A stretch of 10,453 nt of DNA from B16-G9 sp964455635. Its GTDB lineage: Bacteria > Bacteroidota > Bacteroidia > Bacteroidales > F082. The notes beneath the pieces were generated by a model. It saw only the letters and a program-made list of their open reading frames with translations. It did no database searches and was not told the DNA's origin. Position 1 is the stretch's first letter, and each line of letters begins with the position of its first letter. The translations under genes and the position numbers were made by a program. Location: NCBI GenBank assembly GCA_964455635.1, contig CAYVWX010000103.1, positions 1 through 10,453 of the forward strand. The letters are read 5' to 3'. This document shows, piece by piece, positions 6,818 to 10,453 of this stretch.

Positions 6818-8215
6818 ATGGCAAAAAGTAACAACGAGAAACATGGTTCGTATCGTGATAAATTAACAACGGTTGACGAGTCGGGCAAAAGGGCCTGGGT
6901 TTTTGCCAAAAAGCCTAAAGGTAAATTTTATAACAAACGACAAATTTTGGCATACATTATTCTGGCTGCTTTTTATATTCTGCCGTGGGTTAAATATAAA
7001 GGCGACCAGTTTTTAATGTTTAATATTTTAGAGCGAAAGTTTGTGCTTTTCGGTACTATATTCTGGCCTCAGGATTTTAACCTGATTGTATTGTCGTTTA
7101 TTACAATGATTTTGTTTATCATTCTGTTTACCATTATTTTCGGCAGGCTTTTCTGTGGTTGGGTATGTCCGCAAACACTGTTTATGGAATTTATCTTCCG
7201 TCGTATTGAATACCTTATTGAAGGAAATGCCCCGGCACAACGTAAACTTGCAAAACAACCATGGAATTTTGAGAAAATTTGGAAGAAAACAATCAAACAA
7301 ATTGTCTTTTATTTAATTGCATTTGCTTCAGGAACAACTTTTTTAGCCTATGTGGTTGGCTCTGATAAGCTGGTTCAAATGGCTCATGAAGGAATTTCGC
7401 AACATGTTGGAGGTTTTATCGGGCTTTTGCTGTTTTCCGGTGTATTCTATTTTATTTTTGCTTTCTTCCGCGAGCAGGTTTGTACCATTGCATGTCCTTA
7501 CGGCCGCCTGCAAAGTGTATTAATCGACCCAAAGACCGTAATTGTTGCTTACGATTACAAAAGGGGTGAACCACGCGGGCCAATCAAAAACCCGGATAAC
7601 GGCGACTGTGTAAATTGTATGGCTTGCGTTCAGGTTTGCCCTACAGGTATTGATATTCGTAACGGAACCCAGATGGAATGTATTAACTGCACAGCCTGTA
7701 TTGATGCCTGTGATGCCACGATGGAAAAGGTGAATAAGCCAAAGGGACTGATTCGTTATGATTCGGAAGAGGGTATTGAAAAGGGTGAGCACCACCTGTT
7801 TAATACCAGGTCGATATTTTATTCGGTTGTACTAACAGCATTACTGATGTTTGTTGCCTTTTTGTTTTATCAGAGGGGAGATTACGAAACAGTAATTCTT
7901 CGTGCAAGAGGAACCTTGTATCAGGAAATGGGTGATAGCATAAGCAATATTTATAACTATCAAATTGTTAATAAGTCGCGTAAACCGATTACAGTTGAAT
8001 ATAAACTGGAAACTGTTCCCGGAAGAATTAAATTAATAGGTGACAAGAAAACGGTTCACAAAGGAGAAGTAGGTAAAGGCTCTTTCCTGGTTATTGTTCC
8101 TAAAAGTGCTTTAAAACAGTCGAAAACACCGATTGTAATAGGAATATATCACAACGGTGAACGAAAAGAAGGTTACAAAACCATGTTTGCAGCACCCAAT
8201 AATCTGGATAAGTAA
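6818..8215 (+). CDS. ccoG: CcoG (RdxA/FixG-like) 4Fe-4S membrane protein of cbb3 oxidase biogenesis
   Basis: This is a 465-residue membrane iron-sulphur protein. In the proteobacterial homologue CcoG reduces Cu(II) to Cu(I) for cbb3 assembly. Membrane helices lie at about 43-60, 87-108, 160-180, 198-217 and 333-350. Cys motifs in order are CGWVCP (113-118) and CTIACPYGR (222-230), then two ferredoxin clusters, CVNCMACVQVCP (264-275) and CINCTACIDAC (288-298). The C-terminal 355-460 is the periplasmic Ig-like FixG_C domain. All eight cluster cysteines are present and the length is normal. It follows ccoP after 111 bp, which includes the hairpin at 6739-6766, and lies 58 bp before ccoH. No strong promoter was found in front of it, so expression may depend on readthrough. 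Confidence 0.95.
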   Translation: MAKSNNEKHGSYRDKLTTVDESGKRAWVFAKKPKGKFYNKRQILAYIILAAFYILPWVKYKGDQFLMFNILERKFVLFGTIFWPQDFNLIVLSFITMILFIILFTIIFGRLFCGWVCPQTLFMEFIFRRIEYLIEGNAPAQRKLAKQPWNFEKIWKKTIKQIVFYLIAFASGTTFLAYVVGSDKLVQMAHEGISQHVGGFIGLLLFSGVFYFIFAFFREQVCTIACPYGRLQSVLIDPKTVIVAYDYKRGEPRGPIKNPDNGDCVNCMACVQVCPTGIDIRNGTQMECINCTACIDACDATMEKVNKPKGLIRYDSEEGIEKGEHHLFNTRSIFYSVVLTALLMFVAFLFYQRGDYETVILRARGTLYQEMGDSISNIYNYQIVNKSRKPITVEYKLETVPGRIKLIGDKKTVHKGEVGKGSFLVIVPKSALKQSKTPIVIGIYHNGERKEGYKTMFAAPNNLDK

Positions 8216-8273
8216 TCATTAAAATGTTTTGTACATTTGAAAATTATTTGAAAGATCAAAAATTATAAATTAC

Positions 8274-8717
8274 ATGAAAATGAAATGGAATTGGGGAACA
8301 AAAATTACCATTGCAATAATTCTATTTATTTCAATGATATTGGGATTTGTTTATGTGGCAACACAAAATCGCATTATTTTGGTTGAAAAAGATTACTACC
8401 CCAAAGGGCTTGTATATCAAACTCGTATTGATGCTATTAAAAATGCCTATCACTTTAAAAATGATATGACTTTTAAACAAAACAAAGGACAACTTTTTTT
8501 AAAAATTCCCAATACGGCTCCCGATTCGGGAACCATTACCTTTTACAGGCCTAACGAAGAAAAAGTATTGGACATTGTTGAGCCGGTTAAGGTAAATACC
8601 CCCATTGATGTGATTTTTCCAAAAGAACATTTTAAAATGGGTTTTTATGTGCTTAAAATCATGTGGTGGCAAAAGGGAAAAAGTTATTATATTGAGAAAA
8701 AAGTTTTCCTGACATGA
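8274..8717 (+). CDS. ccoH: CcoH/FixH family cbb3 oxidase assembly protein
   Basis: This is a 147-residue protein with one N-terminal membrane helix (about 10-30) and a periplasmic domain of mostly beta-strand character. The motif VEKDYYPKGLVYQ (37-49) just after the helix is typical of FixH. CcoH is a single-span protein that associates with CcoN during assembly and stays with the oxidase in some bacteria. The start at 8274 is used; a second ATG at 8280 would shorten it by two residues. Its stop TGA (8715-8717) overlaps the ATG of the next gene, so the two are probably translationally coupled. Family assignment is good; the exact biochemical role is less certain. Confidence 0.85.
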   Translation: MKMKWNWGTKITIAIILFISMILGFVYVATQNRIILVEKDYYPKGLVYQTRIDAIKNAYHFKNDMTFKQNKGQLFLKIPNTAPDSGTITFYRPNEEKVLDIVEPVKVNTPIDVIFPKEHFKMGFYVLKIMWWQKGKSYYIEKKVFLT

Positions 8718-9475
8718 TGTATGTTTACACGGCGCTCACCATTGGGCTTGTTGGAAGTTTGCACTGTATTGGTATGTGCGGGCCTATCGCCGTAGCCCTG
8801 CCATTGGGAAGAAAGAGTTGGGGATACAGAGTATTTGGCGGTATTACCTACAATTTCGGGAGAATATTGTCGTATGCTGCCCTGGGTGCTGTTTTTGGCT
8901 TACTGGGAAAAGGAATAGAAATGGCCGGACTGCAAAAGTGGGCATCCATCCTAATAGGAAGTATTATGGTGCTTTCGGTTTTATTTCCCGCTCTTTTTAA
9001 GGGAAAAATAAAAATCGAGCAGGTCTTCTTCGGCTACGCCGGCAAAATGATTGGTAAATTCAGAAAACTATTTACCATTAGCTCCATTCCGTCGCTGTTT
9101 ACCATCGGTATTTTAAACGGACTTCTCCCCTGCGGATTGGTATATGTCGCCATCGCCGGCGCCATCAACACCAATAGTTTTTACGACGGTATCATATTCA
9201 TGGTGCTTTTTGGCTTGGGAACATTACCGGTTATGCTGGCTATTCCCCTTTTGGGAAATATGATTGGTCAAAAGGTTAGAAAACAATTCAGCGGCATCCT
9301 AAATATTTTTATCGTTATTTTGGGACTTCTGTTTATTTTAAGAGGACTATCGTTGGGAATACCTTACCTCAGCCCTCCGGATAAAATGCTTAAACCCCAC
9401 AAAAAAATGATGATGCATGGTGGCGATAAGCAAATGATAAACCATGATTCAACCTATAAACTAAATAACCATTGA
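8714..9475 (+). CDS. SafE/DsbD_2-like membrane protein, probable metal handling for cbb3 oxidase
   Basis: This is a 253-residue inner-membrane protein with about six helices (near 4-24, 44-66, 76-95, 126-150, 157-182 and 195-215). The signature LHCIGMCGP (17-24) and the second-half LPCG (138-141) identify the SafE/DsbD_2 family (annotated as sulfite exporter TauE/SafE or cytochrome c biogenesis transmembrane region). Members frequently follow ccoH or ccoIS in cbb3 loci, and a copper or thiol-redox role has been suggested; the substrate is not established. Residues about 221-244 form a tail with Met225, His229, Met232-234, His235, Met241 and His244, a composition seen in Cu-binding segments (inference). 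The start overlaps ccoH by ATGA at 8714-8717; ATG 8717 is an alternative start one codon later. A sulfite-export function is unlikely from context. Confidence 0.82.
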   Translation: MMYVYTALTIGLVGSLHCIGMCGPIAVALPLGRKSWGYRVFGGITYNFGRILSYAALGAVFGLLGKGIEMAGLQKWASILIGSIMVLSVLFPALFKGKIKIEQVFFGYAGKMIGKFRKLFTISSIPSLFTIGILNGLLPCGLVYVAIAGAINTNSFYDGIIFMVLFGLGTLPVMLAIPLLGNMIGQKVRKQFSGILNIFIVILGLLFILRGLSLGIPYLSPPDKMLKPHKKMMMHGGDKQMINHDSTYKLNNH

Positions 9476-9770
9476 CCTAAAATACATCGATTTTAATGTA
9501 AAATAAAATTTGCTTTAAGCACCAAACATCAAATATTATGGAATGTTAAAATAAGAAATCCTAAAAAGTAAGATGTCAACCAGTTGAAATTCATTGTTTA
9601 GAAGTTTTTAGATTTGTATATTGCGTTTTAATATTTATTTGAAATTTGATGAATTGTTATTTGTAATTTAATACTTTTGGAAAGTAAAATCTTAACCTTT
9701 AAGTGCAGAGTGTCAACTTATGATTGATGTTAAGAATCCATTAAAACATAACCTCTAAATTTTAATTATT
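9476..9770 (+). other. AT-rich spacer before the cytochrome c gene
   Basis: This 295-bp spacer has no credible ORF. Small symmetric elements are present: TCAAC-N2-GTTGA at 9576-9587 and CTTAA-N3-TTAAG at 9691-9703. A TAnnTTTG match lies at 9672-9679. No clear intrinsic terminator follows the SafE-like gene. Confidence 0.5.
9672..9679 (+). promoter_or_regulatory. Weak candidate -7 promoter element for the cytochrome c gene
   Basis: TACTTTTG matches the Bacteroidota -7 element TAnnTTTG exactly. The nearest TTTG upstream (9645-9648) gives a 23-bp spacer and TTG at 9654-9656 gives 15 bp; neither is the preferred spacing of about 19. If used, the leader would be about 85 nt. A separate promoter is plausible because of the long spacer, but this exact site is uncertain. 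Confidence 0.28.
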
Positions 9771-10223
9771 ATGAAAAAAAATCTTTCAATTTTTTCCTTT
9801 GCTATGTTATTACTAATAGCAGGATTTTCGTACGGTTTTAAAACAAAAACTGTAGTTGTAAATGGCAAAACCGTTGTAGTTCCCGATGATGCTGAAACAA
9901 AATACGCCAAGGGTTTTGAAATTTATAAAACAAAGTGTGTTGCCTGTCATCAGCTTTCAGGCGAAGGCATTCCAAGCGCTTTCCCCCCGTTAAAAGGTTC
10001 CGACTATTTAATGGCTGATAAAAAACGGGCTGTAAAGCAGGTGTTAAACGGTTCAAACCACGAAATTACCGTAAACGGTGCCAAGTATTCAATGGCTATG
10101 CCTTTTCAGGTTGATAACTATGAAGATGCCGTTGCCGTTATTAACTACGTTTTAAATGCATGGGGCAATAAAGGGGGTACCATTACCGTGGATGAAGTAA
10201 AAGACATTCCGATTAAACGATAA
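9771..10223 (+). CDS. Secreted monohaem class I cytochrome c
   Basis: This is a 150-residue periplasmic cytochrome c. Residues 1-22 form a Sec signal peptide (MKKN, then a hydrophobic core), with cleavage probably near 22. After a short Val-rich segment (27-38), the haem site CVACH is at 56-60, followed by a typical GEGIPSAFPPLKGSDYL stretch (64-80) and the Met ligand motif, probably Met110 in SMAMPF. The closing helix covers 117-131. Membership in the class I cytochrome c superfamily is clear; the subfamily is not. It lies 295 bp after the cbb3 accessory genes and before a strong terminator, so it is probably its own unit. It may shuttle electrons to CcoP/CcoO or serve another periplasmic redox enzyme; neither can be decided from sequence. 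Confidence 0.9.
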   Translation: MKKNLSIFSFAMLLLIAGFSYGFKTKTVVVNGKTVVVPDDAETKYAKGFEIYKTKCVACHQLSGEGIPSAFPPLKGSDYLMADKKRAVKQVLNGSNHEITVNGAKYSMAMPFQVDNYEDAVAVINYVLNAWGNKGGTITVDEVKDIPIKR

Positions 10224-10232
10224 CATGTATTT

Positions 10233-10276
10233 TCAATAAAAAAAGGCACTTTTTTCAAAGTGCCTTTTTTTATTGA
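10233..10276. terminator. Bidirectional intrinsic terminator
   Basis: A perfect 20-bp stem (10233-10252 with 10257-10276) encloses the loop TTTC. Its core is GGCACTTT/AAAGTGCC flanked by A7 and T7, so both strands have a GC stem followed by a U-run. It ends the cytochrome c transcript on + and the converging gene on -; the - strand stop codon (10277-10279) abuts the stem. Confidence 0.92.
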
Positions 10277-10453
10277 TCATCTTCTTCCGCCGCGTTTTAC
10301 AGGTTGTTTCGCCGGCCTTGGCCTTGATGTTGGTTTGTGTGAAGCCGGTTTAGGAGCAGGCCTGTTATGTTGTTTGGTTGAGGGTCTGGCAGCCGGTTTA
10401 TGATTCGTCGGCTTAGTAGCCGGCTTGGGCCTGTTATAACTTTTATTAGTTGG
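10277..10453 (-). CDS. C-terminal part of a Pro/Lys/Arg-rich protein (partial)
   Basis: An open frame enters at the right edge on the - strand and stops at TGA (complement of 10277-10279), giving 58 residues and no start inside the window. The translation is low-complexity and very basic: Pro, Lys, Arg, Ala, Thr, His and Asn dominate, with recurring KPA-type units (RPKPATKP, HKPAARP, PAPKPASHKP, RPRPAK), and it ends in RGGRR. No hydrophobic or acidic residues break the stretch except one Tyr and one Val, so it is a disordered tail. Reality is supported by the complete lack of stops, the position of the stop codon directly next to the bidirectional terminator, and codon use rich in CCG and AAA. 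The parent family cannot be named from this tail. Confidence 0.65.
   Translation of the reverse strand, partial: PTNKSYNRPKPATKPTNHKPAARPSTKQHNRPAPKPASHKPTSRPRPAKQPVKRGGRR

Noticed and set aside
7028..7300. Minus-strand frames of 75-91 codons opposite ccoG (also near 7520-7795)
   Set aside because: They are antisense to conserved CcoG segments including Cys motifs; no family features are seen.
8232..8239. TACATTTG, an exact TAnnTTTG match upstream of ccoH
   Set aside because: No TTG lies at a suitable -33 distance, and AT-rich spacers give such 6-position matches often by chance.
9576..9587. TCAAC-N2-GTTGA as an FNR site
   Set aside because: The half-sites face outward relative to the FNR consensus and the spacing is wrong; kept only as a small dyad in the spacer description.

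Overview
The window comes from a bacterium of the phylum Bacteroidota. The signs are low-GC, AT-rich spacers, start codons without clear Shine-Dalgarno sites, a TTG-N19-TAnnTTTG promoter of the Bacteroidota type, and a cbb3 oxidase locus laid out as in that phylum: ccoN and ccoO fused, CcoP with one haem, and ccoS directly before ccoNO. An order-level guess (for example Marinilabiliales or another marine or sediment lineage) would be speculation.

Almost the whole window is one respiratory locus on the + strand, for making, loading and feeding a cbb3-type (haem-copper, high oxygen affinity) cytochrome c oxidase. Block 1 (about 1-3128) holds two hairpins, a small lipoprotein of the DUF3365/Tll0287-like c-haem family, and the copper-exporting P1B-ATPase CcoI. 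Block 2 (3129-3490) is a 362-bp gene-free control region with a good promoter and, about 60 bp upstream of the predicted start point, a CRP/FNR-type dyad. Block 3 (3491-6706) is ccoS, the ccoNO fusion, ccoQ and mono-haem ccoP, tightly spaced. A strong 12-bp hairpin then separates these structural genes from block 4 (6818-9475): ccoG (4Fe-4S protein), ccoH, and a SafE/DsbD_2-like membrane protein that overlaps ccoH by 4 bp and ends in a Met/His-rich tail. Block 5 (9476-10276) is a 295-bp spacer, a separate secreted monohaem cytochrome c and a strong bidirectional terminator. At the right edge, on the - strand, lies the C-terminal end of an unrecognised Pro/Lys/Arg-rich protein.

Together the genes suggest this scheme. 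CcoI, CcoG and probably the SafE-like protein handle copper for the CuB site. CcoS and CcoH assist assembly. CcoNO, CcoQ and CcoP form the enzyme. The small cytochrome c may be a soluble electron carrier or belong to another pathway. The haem lipoprotein may sense or carry electrons; its role is unknown. I see no mobile element, CRISPR array, rRNA or tRNA. The locus is largely a known type of system. The less explained parts are the haem lipoprotein, the regulatory dyad, the ccoP-ccoG hairpin, the Met/His tail and the partial low-complexity gene.
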